Positions 24,869-32,282 of a stretch of 33,369 nucleotides of DNA are shown one piece after another. The notes beneath the pieces were generated by a model. That model did no database searches, was not told where the DNA came from, and was given only the letters and a program-made list of their open reading frames with translations. The stretch covers positions 1 to 33,369 of the forward strand of contig CANSDP010000021.1 of assembly GCA_947645675.1 (NCBI GenBank). The letters run 5' to 3'. Position numbers and translations under genes: made by a program. How positions within the stretch are numbered: position 1 is the stretch's first letter; each line of letters starts with the position of its first letter. This DNA is from an uncultured Bacillota bacterium. GTDB taxonomy: Bacteria > Bacillota > Clostridia > Oscillospirales > Oscillospiraceae.

Positions 24869-24887
24869 GCCGCTGATTTATTTTTTT
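24851..24887 (+). terminator. Leader terminator upstream of asd (attenuator candidate)
   Basis: Stem AAATCAGC / GCTGATTT (24851-24858 with 24872-24879), then a C-C mismatch and four more pairs closing a GAA loop, then A and seven T (24881-24887). No plus-strand gene ends here, so it can only act on transcripts starting at P1. GCGGCTTT at 24813-24820 is exactly complementary to AAAGCCGC at 24866-24873 and could form an antiterminator. Confidence 0.75.
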
Positions 24888-24971
24888 CAATTCCAACTTT
24901 TTCGGGGGGAAAATTCATCAATATTTGTGCCGGGACATAGAATGCTCTGCACCGATTTGGAGGTTATGAAA

Positions 24972-26069
24972 ATGGAAAAATATAAGGTAGGCATCATCGG
25001 CGCCACCGGTATGGTGGGTCAGCGCTTCGTTACGCTTATGGAGAACCACCCCTGGTTCCAGCTCACCGCCCTGGCGGCCAGCGCCCGTTCCGCCGGAAAG
25101 CCCTATGAACAGGCCGTCTCCGGCCGCTGGGCTATGAGGTCCCCCATCCCCGAAGAGGCCAAGGCTTTGGTGGTCATGGACGCCCAGGCAGATGTGGACA
25201 AGATCGCCGCCATGGTGGACTTCGTTTTCTGCGCTGTGGATATGAAGAAGGAGGAGATCCGCGCCCTGGAGGAGCGGTACGCCAAGGCCGAGTGCCCGGT
25301 GGTGTCCAACAACTCCGCCAACCGCTGGACCGACGACGTGCCCATGGTGGTGCCTGAGCTCAATCCCCAGCACATTGAGGTCATCCCCGCCCAGCGCCAG
25401 CGCCTGGGCACCAAGCGGGGCTTCATCGCCGTCAAGTCCAACTGCTCCATCCAGAGCTACACCCCCCTCCTCACTCCCCTGATGCAGGCGGGCTATGAGG
25501 TGGACAGCGTGCTGGCCTGCACCTATCAGGCCATCTCCGGTGCGGGCAAGACCTTCGAGCGCTGGCCCGAGATGGTGGATAACCTTATCCCCTACATCGG
25601 CGGCGAGGAGGAGAAGAGCGAGCAGGAGCCCCTGAAGGTGTGGGGCCATATCGAGGGCGGCAAGATCGTCAAGGCCGCCGGCCCCGCCATCACCACCCAG
25701 TGCCTGCGGGTGCCCGTGTCCGACGGCCACACCGCCGCTGTGTTCGTCCGCTTCAAGGAGGGCAAAAAGCCCACCGAGGAGCAGATCAAGGAGATCTGGA
25801 AAAGCTTCAAGGGCCGGGCCCAGGAGCTGGACCTCCCCTCTGCCCCCAAGCAGTTCATCCACTACTTCGAGGAGCCTGACCGTCCCCAGGCCAAGACCGA
25901 CCGGGAGCTGGAGGGCGGCATGGCCATCTCCGCCGGACGCCTCCGCCCCGACAGCCAGTACGACTACAAGTTCGTGGGCCTGTCCCACAACACCCTCCGG
26001 GGCGCCGCCGGCGGCGCTGTCTTACTGGCCGAACTGCTGTGCGCCGAGGGGTATATCGACCACAAATGA
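24972..26069 (+). CDS. asd: Aspartate-semialdehyde dehydrogenase, archaeal/fungal-type
   Basis: Reduces aspartyl phosphate to aspartate semialdehyde with NADPH, feeding lysine/diaminopimelate, threonine and methionine synthesis. 365 residues; ATG 24972 has GGAGG 8 bases upstream, whereas ATG 24966 is too close. NADP loop GIIGATGMVGQRF (7-19); catalytic Cys158 in KSNCSIQ; Arg246 and His253 in LRVPVSDGHTAAV. The SNCS motif and length fit the archaeal/fungal subgroup, which several Clostridia use. The reading frame is also open upstream to TTG 24819, which has GGAGG at good spacing; see findings. First gene of asd-dapA-dapB. Confidence 0.95.
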   Translation: MEKYKVGIIGATGMVGQRFVTLMENHPWFQLTALAASARSAGKPYEQAVSGRWAMRSPIPEEAKALVVMDAQADVDKIAAMVDFVFCAVDMKKEEIRALEERYAKAECPVVSNNSANRWTDDVPMVVPELNPQHIEVIPAQRQRLGTKRGFIAVKSNCSIQSYTPLLTPLMQAGYEVDSVLACTYQAISGAGKTFERWPEMVDNLIPYIGGEEEKSEQEPLKVWGHIEGGKIVKAAGPAITTQCLRVPVSDGHTAAVFVRFKEGKKPTEEQIKEIWKSFKGRAQELDLPSAPKQFIHYFEEPDRPQAKTDRELEGGMAISAGRLRPDSQYDYKFVGLSHNTLRGAAGGAVLLAELLCAEGYIDHK

Positions 26070-26093
26070 TTGGCAGGGTGGAATATATCCATC

Positions 26094-26169
26094 TGTAGGG
26101 ACGCATCATAATGTGTCCGCCGCGGCATCAAGCAAAACGAATCTGGACGCATCATGATGCGTCCCTACA
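26094..26169. repeat. Palindromic interspersed element between asd and dapA
   Basis: Arms of 25 bases (26094-26118 and 26145-26169) are inverted copies with two mismatches, both starting TGTAGGGACGCATCAT at the outer ends. The right arm contains a perfect 20-base palindrome, GGACGCATCATGATGCGTCC. The 26-base centre is unrelated. No coding. MITE-like or REP-like; no target duplication was evident. Confidence 0.8.
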
Positions 26170-26198
26170 TTATCATTCCAGAAAGGATGCTTAATATT

Positions 26199-27086
26199 AT
26201 GAGAACTCCAGTCTTCACCGGCTCCTGTCCCGCCCTGGTCACCCCCTTTGACGAACACGGCACCATCAACTACGACGCTTTCGACAAGCTGATCGACGCC
26301 CAGATCGAGGCGGGCGTGGACGCTGTCTGCGTCTGCGGCACCACCGGCGAATCGGCCACCATGTCCATCCGGGAGCACATCGCCGCTGTGGAGTTCTGCG
26401 TCAAGCGGGTGGACCACCGGGTAAAGGTGATTGCCGGAGCGGGTTCCAACGACACCTCCGCCGCCGTCTACCTGTCCCAGCACGCCCAGGACTCGGGCGC
26501 CGACGCCCTGCTCCACGTCACCCCCTACTACAACAAGGCCAGTCAGACCGGCCTCATCAAGCACTATGAGTACATCGCCGACCGCACCGAGCTGCCCATT
26601 ATCCTGTACAATGTCCCCAGCCGCACCGGGGTGTCTTTCACCGCCGACACCTATAAGATTTTGTCGGAAAACCCCAAAATCAACGGCGTGAAGGAGGCCA
26701 GCGGCAACTTCTCCCTCCTGGCCCACACCCGCTGCCTCTGCCCCGACGACTTCTACATCTGGTCGGGCAACGACGACCAGGTGGTGCCCATGATGGCCCT
26801 GGGGGCCAAGGGTGTCATCTCGGTGGCCTCCAACATTATCCCGGAGGTTATGGTGAAAATGAGCCACCTGTGTCTGGAAAATGACTTCGCCGCCGCCTCT
26901 CAGCTCCAGATCAAGTACATGGACCTGCTGGACGCCCTGTTCTGCGAGGTCAACCCCATTCCCATCAAGGCGGCTATGAACCTGATGGGCTTGGAGGCCG
27001 GCCCCCTGCGCCTGCCCCTGTGCGATATTTCCGACAAAAACCTGGCCGTCCTCCGCGCCTCTATGGAGCGCATGGGATTGCTGTAA
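26199..27086 (+). CDS. dapA: 4-hydroxy-tetrahydrodipicolinate synthase
   Basis: Condenses aspartate semialdehyde with pyruvate, the first committed step to diaminopimelate and lysine. 295 residues, standard length. Schiff-base Lys165 in GVKEASGN, Tyr137 in YNVPSRTG, GTTGES at 47-52 and TPYYNK at 108-113 are all present. ATG 26199 follows AAAGGA at a slightly long spacing; ATG 26187 would touch the ribosome site. It is separated from asd by 129 bases containing the palindromic element at 26094-26169 but probably remains in the same transcript. dapB follows 12 bases downstream. Confidence 0.97.
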   Translation: MRTPVFTGSCPALVTPFDEHGTINYDAFDKLIDAQIEAGVDAVCVCGTTGESATMSIREHIAAVEFCVKRVDHRVKVIAGAGSNDTSAAVYLSQHAQDSGADALLHVTPYYNKASQTGLIKHYEYIADRTELPIILYNVPSRTGVSFTADTYKILSENPKINGVKEASGNFSLLAHTRCLCPDDFYIWSGNDDQVVPMMALGAKGVISVASNIIPEVMVKMSHLCLENDFAAASQLQIKYMDLLDALFCEVNPIPIKAAMNLMGLEAGPLRLPLCDISDKNLAVLRASMERMGLL

Positions 27087-27098
27087 GGAGCCGATTTT

Positions 27099-27854
27099 AT
27101 GCGAAAGATAATCATTTCCGGCTGCAACGGCCATATGGGCCGGGTGGTAGCGGAGCTGTGTGAGGCCGACCCCAGTCTGGAAATTGCCGCCGGCTTCGAC
27201 GTGCTGGGGACTGCTGATAGGGACTTTCCCGTCTACACCTCCCCCGCCCAGTTTGCCGGCCAGGCCGACGCGGTGATCGACTTCTCCTCCCCCGCCGCTC
27301 TGGACGGACTGCTGGAGTTCGCCAGAACCCGGCATATCCCCCTGGTGCTGGCTACCACTGGTTACTCCCCGGAGCAGGTGGCTCAGGTGGGTGCCGCCGC
27401 CTGTGACGTGCCCATCTTCCGCTCCGCCAACATGTCCCTGGGCATCAATGTGCTGCTGGAGCTGGTGAAGAAGGCCGCTTCTGTCCTGGGGGACAGCTAC
27501 GATATCGAGATCGTGGAGCGCCACCACCGCCGGAAGGTAGACGCCCCCTCGGGCACCGCCCTGATGATCGCTGACGCTGCGGCCCAGTCCTGCGGCCATG
27601 AGACGGAATACGTCTATGAGCGCCACACCACCCGCCATCCCCGGGACAAGAAGGAGATCGGCATCTCCGCCGTCCGGGGCGGCACCATCGTGGGAGAGCA
27701 TGAGATCATCTTCGCTGGCCACGACGAGATTATGGAGATCAAGCACACAGCCCTCTCCCGGGAAATTTTCGCCCAGGGAGCGGTGGAAGCCGCCAAGTTT
27801 ATCGCCGGTGTGGAAAAGCCGGGACTGTATGACATGAGTTATTTAGTTAAATGA
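27099..27854 (+). CDS. dapB: 4-hydroxy-tetrahydrodipicolinate reductase
   Basis: NAD(P)H reduction of hydroxy-tetrahydrodipicolinate in the diaminopimelate pathway. 251 residues. Nucleotide loop ISGCNGHMGR (6-15), ATTGYS (85-90), and the catalytic/substrate motif ERHHRRKVDAPSGTA with His142/His143 and Lys146. All expected residues are seen. TAAGGAG before ATG 27099 overlaps the dapA stop. Last gene of the operon: a strong terminator begins 4 bases after the stop codon. Confidence 0.97.
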   Translation: MRKIIISGCNGHMGRVVAELCEADPSLEIAAGFDVLGTADRDFPVYTSPAQFAGQADAVIDFSSPAALDGLLEFARTRHIPLVLATTGYSPEQVAQVGAAACDVPIFRSANMSLGINVLLELVKKAASVLGDSYDIEIVERHHRRKVDAPSGTALMIADAAAQSCGHETEYVYERHTTRHPRDKKEIGISAVRGGTIVGEHEIIFAGHDEIMEIKHTALSREIFAQGAVEAAKFIAGVEKPGLYDMSYLVK

Positions 27855-27857
27855 GTG

Positions 27858-27892
27858 AAAACGCCTCTGTTTCACGAAGCAGAGGCGTTTTT
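27858..27892 (+). terminator. Terminator of the asd-dapA-dapB operon
   Basis: Perfect 12-base stem (27858-27869 with 27880-27891), ten-base loop, T run ending at 27892. Confidence 0.95.
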
Positions 27893-27985
27893 CTCATAAA
27901 ATGTCGTTTAAGGATCTAAACTCTACGGAGCGTCGATTGCTTTTTCCTCAAAGACCTGCTACCCTGTTTTCAGGAGGTGGAACAC

Positions 27986-28564
27986 ATGGACCAGACCAAA
28001 ACCGGCGGGCTCATCCGGGCCCTGCGCACCCAAAAGGGGCTGACTCAGAAGGCACTGGCCGAGGCGGTAGGCGTGGGCGACAAGGCGGTCAGTAAATGGG
28101 AGCGGGGTCTGGGGTGCCCTGACGTGTCCCTCCTCCCGGAATTATCAAGGGTTTTGGGCGTCGGGCTGGAGGCCCTGCTCTCCGGAGCGCTGGACGCCAA
28201 CGACCAGGAAAGAGGCAATATGAAAAAGCTGAAATGTTATGTCTGTCCCGACTGCGGCAACCTCATCACCGCCGCCGCTGAGGCGGACCTGTCCTGCTGC
28301 GGCAGGACGCTGCTCCCGCTGGAGCCCCAAAAGCCGGAGGAACCGCTGTCGGTGGAGAAGATCGACGGCAGCTGGTTCATCTCCTCCCCCCACCCCATGA
28401 CCAAGGAGCACTACGTCTCCTTCGTGGCCCTGCTCACCGGAGACACCCTGTTTCTCCGCCGCCTCTACCCCGAATGGGACCTGCAAACCCGCATCCCCGC
28501 GTTCAGTCATGGAATTTTGCTGTGGCACTGCACCAAACATGGGCTGTTCCGGCAAATCATCTAA
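27986..28564 (+). CDS. XRE-family regulator fused to a desulfoferrodoxin-like module
   Basis: 192 residues; AGGAGGT is ideally placed before ATG 27986. Residues 5-65 are a classic XRE helix-turn-helix (IRALRTQKGLTQKALAEAVG and AVSKWERG). Residues 82-110 match the desulforedoxin-like zinc/iron site of desulfoferrodoxin: Cys87-x2-Cys90 and the Cys104-Cys105 pair. Residues 125-192 match the superoxide reductase domain: HPMTKEHY gives His136 and His142, and HCTKHGLF gives Cys182 and His185, with spacings like the iron ligands His69, His75, Cys116 and His119 of the Desulfovibrio protein. The fifth ligand, the His of the EKH motif, is absent. It is probably a redox- or iron-responsive DNA-binding regulator rather than an enzyme. 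tcdA follows after 13 bases. Confidence 0.87.
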   Translation: MDQTKTGGLIRALRTQKGLTQKALAEAVGVGDKAVSKWERGLGCPDVSLLPELSRVLGVGLEALLSGALDANDQERGNMKKLKCYVCPDCGNLITAAAEADLSCCGRTLLPLEPQKPEEPLSVEKIDGSWFISSPHPMTKEHYVSFVALLTGDTLFLRRLYPEWDLQTRIPAFSHGILLWHCTKHGLFRQII

Positions 28565-28577
28565 GGAGTGATACACC

Positions 28578-29321
28578 ATGTCCGACCAATTCATCCGCAC
28601 CCGCCTGCTGGTAGGGGACGAGCCGCTGGAGCGGCTGAAAAACGCCAAGGTCGCCGTTTTTGGCGTGGGGGGCGTAGGGGGCTGCGCCGTTGAGGCGCTG
28701 GCACGGTCAGGCGTAGGCACTTTACACCTCTACGACGACGACACCGTCTCAGAGAGCAACCTGAACCGTCAGCTCGCCGCCCTGCACTCCACTCTGGGGC
28801 AGCCCAAGGCGGAGGTGATGGCCCGGCGAGCGCGGGATATCAACCCATACTGTCAGGTGGAGGCCTTTCGGATGTTTTACCTCCCCCAGAACGCGGACAA
28901 GGTAGATCTGTCCCAATATGACTATGTGGTGGACTGTATCGACACCGTGACCGCTAAGCTGGAACTAGTGACAAGGTGTATCACTTTACAGGTTAAAATC
29001 ATCTCCGCCATGGGCACAGGGAACAAATTTGACCCCTCTGCCTTTGTGGTCACTGACATCTCCAAAACCCAGGGCTGCCCCCTGGCCCGGACCATGCGCA
29101 AGGAGCTGCGCAAGCGGGGCGTCCACCATCTCAAGGTGGTCTACTCCACCGAGCTGCCCACCTCTCCCCTGCGCCCCGCGGATTTCGAGCCGCCTGAGAC
29201 CTCCGATACCCGTCCCGGCTCCACTGCCCGCCGGGACACCCCAGGATCTATGCCCTTTGTCCCTGCCGCAGCCGGACTTCTGCTCGCCTCGGCGGTGGTC
29301 CGGGAGCTGGGGGGATTTTAA
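28578..29321 (+). CDS. tcdA: tRNA threonylcarbamoyladenosine dehydratase, ThiF/E1-like
   Basis: ATP-dependent cyclisation of t6A37 to ct6A in tRNA. 247 residues. N-terminal FVRT-like IRTRLLVG, nucleotide loop VFGVGGVGG (27-35), YDDDTVSESNLNRQ (52-65, adenylation site Arg), DCIDTVTAKLEL (about 115-126), and QGCPLARTMRKELRKRG in the middle; the C-terminal PGSMPFVPAAAG resembles the family signature. AAGGAGTG sits before ATG 28578. It may share a transcript with the XRE-desulfoferrodoxin regulator 13 bases upstream. A terminator follows directly. Confidence 0.93.
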   Translation: MSDQFIRTRLLVGDEPLERLKNAKVAVFGVGGVGGCAVEALARSGVGTLHLYDDDTVSESNLNRQLAALHSTLGQPKAEVMARRARDINPYCQVEAFRMFYLPQNADKVDLSQYDYVVDCIDTVTAKLELVTRCITLQVKIISAMGTGNKFDPSAFVVTDISKTQGCPLARTMRKELRKRGVHHLKVVYSTELPTSPLRPADFEPPETSDTRPGSTARRDTPGSMPFVPAAAGLLLASAVVRELGGF

Positions 29322-29326
29322 CGAAG

Positions 29327-29362
29327 AAAAGAGTGCCAGTCGCTGTGACTGGCACTCTTTTT
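29327..29362. terminator. Terminator after tcdA
   Basis: Perfect 15-base stem (29327-29341 with 29347-29361) around GCTGT, with T-rich sequence after it on both strands. It begins 5 bases past the tcdA stop. Confidence 0.95.
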
Positions 29363-29417
29363 GTATGATTTCCTCCGTTTTGGAGATACTACCCCCGTTT
29401 TAAAGAGGAGGAATAGT

Positions 29418-29597
29418 ATGAGCCTCATTACTTGCACCGACCCCTGCGTGTACCAGAAGGACGGCTGCTGTTCTCTGTCCCGGGCGGCCTCCAGCGGGGA
29501 ACCGGGACGGTCCAAATGCGTCAATTTCGTGCCCATCCAGCCCTCAGAGCAGAGCAGCCATCGCCTCCCGGATGTTGGACACCTGGATGAGCTCTAG
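29418..29597 (+). CDS. Small Cys-rich protein
   Basis: 59 residues: MSLITCTDPCVYQKDGCCSL at the N-terminus, with Cys6, Cys10, Cys17, Cys18 and Cys34. AGAGGAGG lies 6 bases before ATG 29418. The pattern C-x3-C-x-Y-Q-x-D-G-x-C is seen in a short Clostridial family of unknown function, probably metal-binding; some databases give it misleading names. The family usually ends soon after the last Cys (residue 34, CVNFVP). Here the frame continues for about 20 residues through the antisense of the radA 3' end, overlapping it by 54 bases, so the last part is probably fortuitous. Confidence 0.6.
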   Translation: MSLITCTDPCVYQKDGCCSLSRAASSGEPGRSKCVNFVPIQPSEQSSHRLPDVGHLDEL

Positions 29598-30914
29598 CCC
29601 GTCGGGGGCGGCGAGCTTCCCCTGGGTGCGCTTTGGAATCATGCACTTTGTAAAGCCTAACCGCTTTACTTCTGAGAGCCGCTGGCCCAGGGCGCTGGCC
29701 GCCCGGAGCTCCCCGGTAAGGCCCACCTCTCCAATGGCCGCTAGGTCGTAGGGCAGCGGCTTGTCCCGGAAGCTGGAGACCAGGGCCAGAATGGCGGCCA
29801 GGTCGGCGGCGGGCTCCTCCAGATACAGCCCGCCGATGACGTTGAGATAGGCGTCACAGCCGCCCACCATCAGACCGCCCCGCTTCTCCAGAACGGCCAG
29901 CAGCAGCATAGACCGGCTGTAGTCGAAGCCGTTGCTCACTCGGCGGGGGTTGCCCAGGCTGGATGGCACTACCAGGGCCTGAATTTCCGCCAGTACCGGA
30001 CGGGCTCCCTCCATCACACAGGTGACGCAGGTGCCGGGGGCGTTGGCGGGCCGTCCGGCCAACATGGCCTCCGAGGGATTGGGCACCTCTGCCAGCCCCC
30101 CATCCTCCATCTCAAAGACACCAATCTCGTTGGTGGCTCCGAAACGGTTTTTCGCCGCGCGGAGAATGCGGTAGGCCATGTGCCGCTCTCCCTCGAAGTA
30201 GAGCACACAGTCCACCATGTGCTCCAGCACCTTGGGCCCAGCGATGGAGCCCTCCTTATTCACGTGACCGATAACAAAAACGGTGATATTCTCCCCCTTG
30301 GCCAGCTGCATCAGTGTCAAGGTACATTCCTTTACCTGGCTTACGCTTCCCGGTGCTGAGGTCACATCCCCGTGGTACAGGGTCTGGATGGAGTCCACAA
30401 TGAGCACATCGGGCTGGAGCTGGTGGACGGCATCCACCAGGTTCTCCAGATTGGTCTCCGCCAGCAGGTAGAGCTCCTCCCCCCTCACCTTCAGCCGTTC
30501 CGCCCGCAGCTTGATCTGCCGCTCGGACTCCTCGCCAGAAACATACAGCACCTTGGCGAAGCGGCACAGGTTATCGCAGATTTGCAGCATCAGGGTGGAT
30601 TTGCCGATGCCCGGCGCGCCGCCCACCAGCACCAGAGAGCCCTTCACTGCGCCGCCTCCCAGCACCCGGTCCAGCTCCCCCATTCCAGTGGCAAAGCGCA
30701 GCTCATCGGTGGTCTCAATCTCCTTCATGGGCCGGGGACGGTTGATGGCCACTCCCGTCACGGAGCCGCCCTTCACCGGCGCGGACCGCTTGGCGGGCTT
30801 CTCCGCCGGCTGCTCCACAATGGTGTTCCAGGCCCTGCACGCCGGGCACTGGCCCGCCCACTTGGGCAGCTCGTTGCCGCAGTCGGTGCAATAAAATAGG
30901 GTCTTTGCTTTCAT
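29544..30914 (-). CDS. radA: DNA repair protein RadA (Sms)
   Basis: A RecA-like ATPase that promotes branch migration in recombinational repair. 456 residues; ATG 30914 follows AGGAG at 9 bases, and the reading upstream of it lacks the family start. Zinc finger Cys9-x2-Cys12 and Cys23-x2-Cys26; Walker A GGAPGIGKST at 98-107; Walker B region LIVDSIQT; the RadA-specific KNRFGATNEIG motif near 260; and a C-terminal Lon-protease-like domain (about 285-456, with SSFRDKPLP and GEVGLTGELR). Complete and apparently functional. The 3' end overlaps the convergent small Cys-rich gene by 54 bases. Confidence 0.96.
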   Translation of the reverse strand: MKAKTLFYCTDCGNELPKWAGQCPACRAWNTIVEQPAEKPAKRSAPVKGGSVTGVAINRPRPMKEIETTDELRFATGMGELDRVLGGGAVKGSLVLVGGAPGIGKSTLMLQICDNLCRFAKVLYVSGEESERQIKLRAERLKVRGEELYLLAETNLENLVDAVHQLQPDVLIVDSIQTLYHGDVTSAPGSVSQVKECTLTLMQLAKGENITVFVIGHVNKEGSIAGPKVLEHMVDCVLYFEGERHMAYRILRAAKNRFGATNEIGVFEMEDGGLAEVPNPSEAMLAGRPANAPGTCVTCVMEGARPVLAEIQALVVPSSLGNPRRVSNGFDYSRSMLLLAVLEKRGGLMVGGCDAYLNVIGGLYLEEPAADLAAILALVSSFRDKPLPYDLAAIGEVGLTGELRAASALGQRLSEVKRLGFTKCMIPKRTQGKLAAPDGLELIQVSNIREAMAALL

Positions 30915-30975
30915 GCCCTGTTCTCCTTTGTCTTTATGTAAAATTGTGGCCGTTTGCCCGAGCAACTGGGATTTG

Positions 30976-31389
30976 TCAAGATACATCAAGACAGTATTCT
31001 ACCACAGTCCCATCGTCCATGGAGAGGATCAGCCAGTTATTATCCATAAAATCAACGCCTAAGTAATAAACAAGTGTGGAATCCGGCGGGAAATATTTTC
31101 TGCTGATTTTGAACGACGTCTGCTCGCAGCTATCTTCTTCTCCTAATATCTGAATAACATCCCATTTGCTCATACCGATGAGTTGATATTTGTCCAGCAT
31201 ATCATTCACAATTTTGTAACGGTTTTCCACATTTGTATCCCATTTTAGTTTTGAAAATGTATGTTGGTACTTAAACACACAAAATGCGGTTACTGCACTC
31301 AGGAACAGACAGGTGAAAACAGCAAAAATAATTTCATTACTTCTTTTCGCTCGCAAGGCTACTTTACGAAACTCCTCTTCTGTATTCAT
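30976..31389 (-). CDS. Membrane-anchored SmpA/OmlA-like protein
   Basis: 137 residues; ATG 31389 has AAGGAG upstream. A cytoplasmic tail (1-19, basic), one membrane anchor (about 20-40, IIFAVFTCLFLSAVTAFCVF), then an extracellular domain. The segment DMLDKYQLIGMSKWDVIQILGEED is the hallmark of the SmpA/OmlA (BamE-like) fold, where a helix-turn-helix leads into a small beta sheet; SLVYYLGVDF and LILSMDDGTVVEY fit the remaining strands. In Gram-positive species such proteins have no known job. The gene is clearly AT-richer than radA and cwlD on each side, suggesting later insertion between them. Confidence 0.72.
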   Translation of the reverse strand: MNTEEEFRKVALRAKRSNEIIFAVFTCLFLSAVTAFCVFKYQHTFSKLKWDTNVENRYKIVNDMLDKYQLIGMSKWDVIQILGEEDSCEQTSFKISRKYFPPDSTLVYYLGVDFMDNNWLILSMDDGTVVEYCLDVS

Positions 31390-31454
31390 AGGATGCTCCT
31401 TCCACGCTAAATTCCGATTTATGGTTCTGATTTTATCACAGAACCATCCCGGAT

Positions 31455-32153
31455 TCAAGGGGCAGTCATCCAGGCGGCGGCGATGACGGCGGACAGCTTG
31501 CGCTGGTAGTCCTCATCCCGGAGGAGGGCCTCTTCCCCTGGGTTTGTGAGGAAGCCGCACTCAATGAGGATGGCGGGACAGGTGACGTGGTTCATGATAT
31601 AGACTGTGTCTGGAATTTGCTTTACAGCCCGCTCGTTGTCCGGCTGGAGGGCGGTTTTAATGCTGTTTTGAAAATGCTCCGCCAGCTTCTGAGAGCCCTC
31701 CGTGGGGGCGTAAAACACATGGGTCCCGTGGTAGCGGCTGCCGGGGTAGGTGTTCTGGTGGATGCTGAGAAGGGTACCGCCCTCTATCTCCTCCACCATG
31801 GCCACCCGGTTTTTCAGGTCGGACCGCTTCTTCTCCCGCAGGGTGCCGGCCTCGCTGTCGTGGAGGGAAATGTCCTCCTCGCGCAGGACAACGGGGGCCA
31901 CACCGTACAGGCCCAGCACGTCCCGCAGCTTGAGCACAATAGCCAGGTTGATCTGGCTCTCGGGAACGCCAGTGATGGATACCGCGCCGCCGTCCTCCCC
32001 TCCATGGCCCGCATCCAAGATCAGCGCGCGGCCCCGGCCAAGAGCTACCGGCTCCATAGCCGGCTGCATCAGCTCATTCAGCTGGGCCAGCGTGGCCGCC
32101 ATCATCATTAAAATCAGCGCGGTAAGGCCAATTAAGATCAGCCCCTTCTTCAT
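31455..32153 (-). CDS. cwlD: N-acetylmuramoyl-L-alanine amidase, CwlD-like
   Basis: 232 residues; ATG 32153 is 8 bases from GGAGG, preferred over GTG 32162. Signal anchor at about 3-25 (LILIGLTALILMMMAATLA). Amidase_3 domain: ILDAGHGGEDGGA (45-57, zinc His50 and Glu65-type ligand region), SIHQN (second zinc His), and ILIECGFLTNPGE with the catalytic Glu near the C-terminus. CwlD removes stem peptides from spore cortex glycan so that muramic lactam can form, which is needed for germination. Length and single-domain layout match CwlD rather than larger autolysins. It is divergent from the cotJ genes, another sporulation locus. Confidence 0.88.
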   Translation of the reverse strand: MKKGLILIGLTALILMMMAATLAQLNELMQPAMEPVALGRGRALILDAGHGGEDGGAVSITGVPESQINLAIVLKLRDVLGLYGVAPVVLREEDISLHDSEAGTLREKKRSDLKNRVAMVEEIEGGTLLSIHQNTYPGSRYHGTHVFYAPTEGSQKLAEHFQNSIKTALQPDNERAVKQIPDTVYIMNHVTCPAILIECGFLTNPGEEALLRDEDYQRKLSAVIAAAWMTAP

Positions 32154-32282
32154 TTTGACCACCTCCCCCCTATCCTATGGACACAGCCAGTCCCGTATGC
32201 GTGACCCGCCGCCGGAGCGGCGCATAGAATGACTTGAGGGGAGCTTGCATCCCCTGCCATTGAATAAAGGAGGGAATTTCCC

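Noticed and set aside
24793-24971. Lysine riboswitch (L-box) before asd
   Set aside because: The RNA upstream of the terminator is only about 50 bases and lacks room for the multi-helix lysine aptamer.
26106-27746. Minus-strand open frame of 546 codons opposite dapA and dapB
   Set aside because: It mirrors the codon structure of two complete, well-recognised genes, has no ribosome site and no recognisable domain. Long antisense frames are expected in GC-rich coding DNA.
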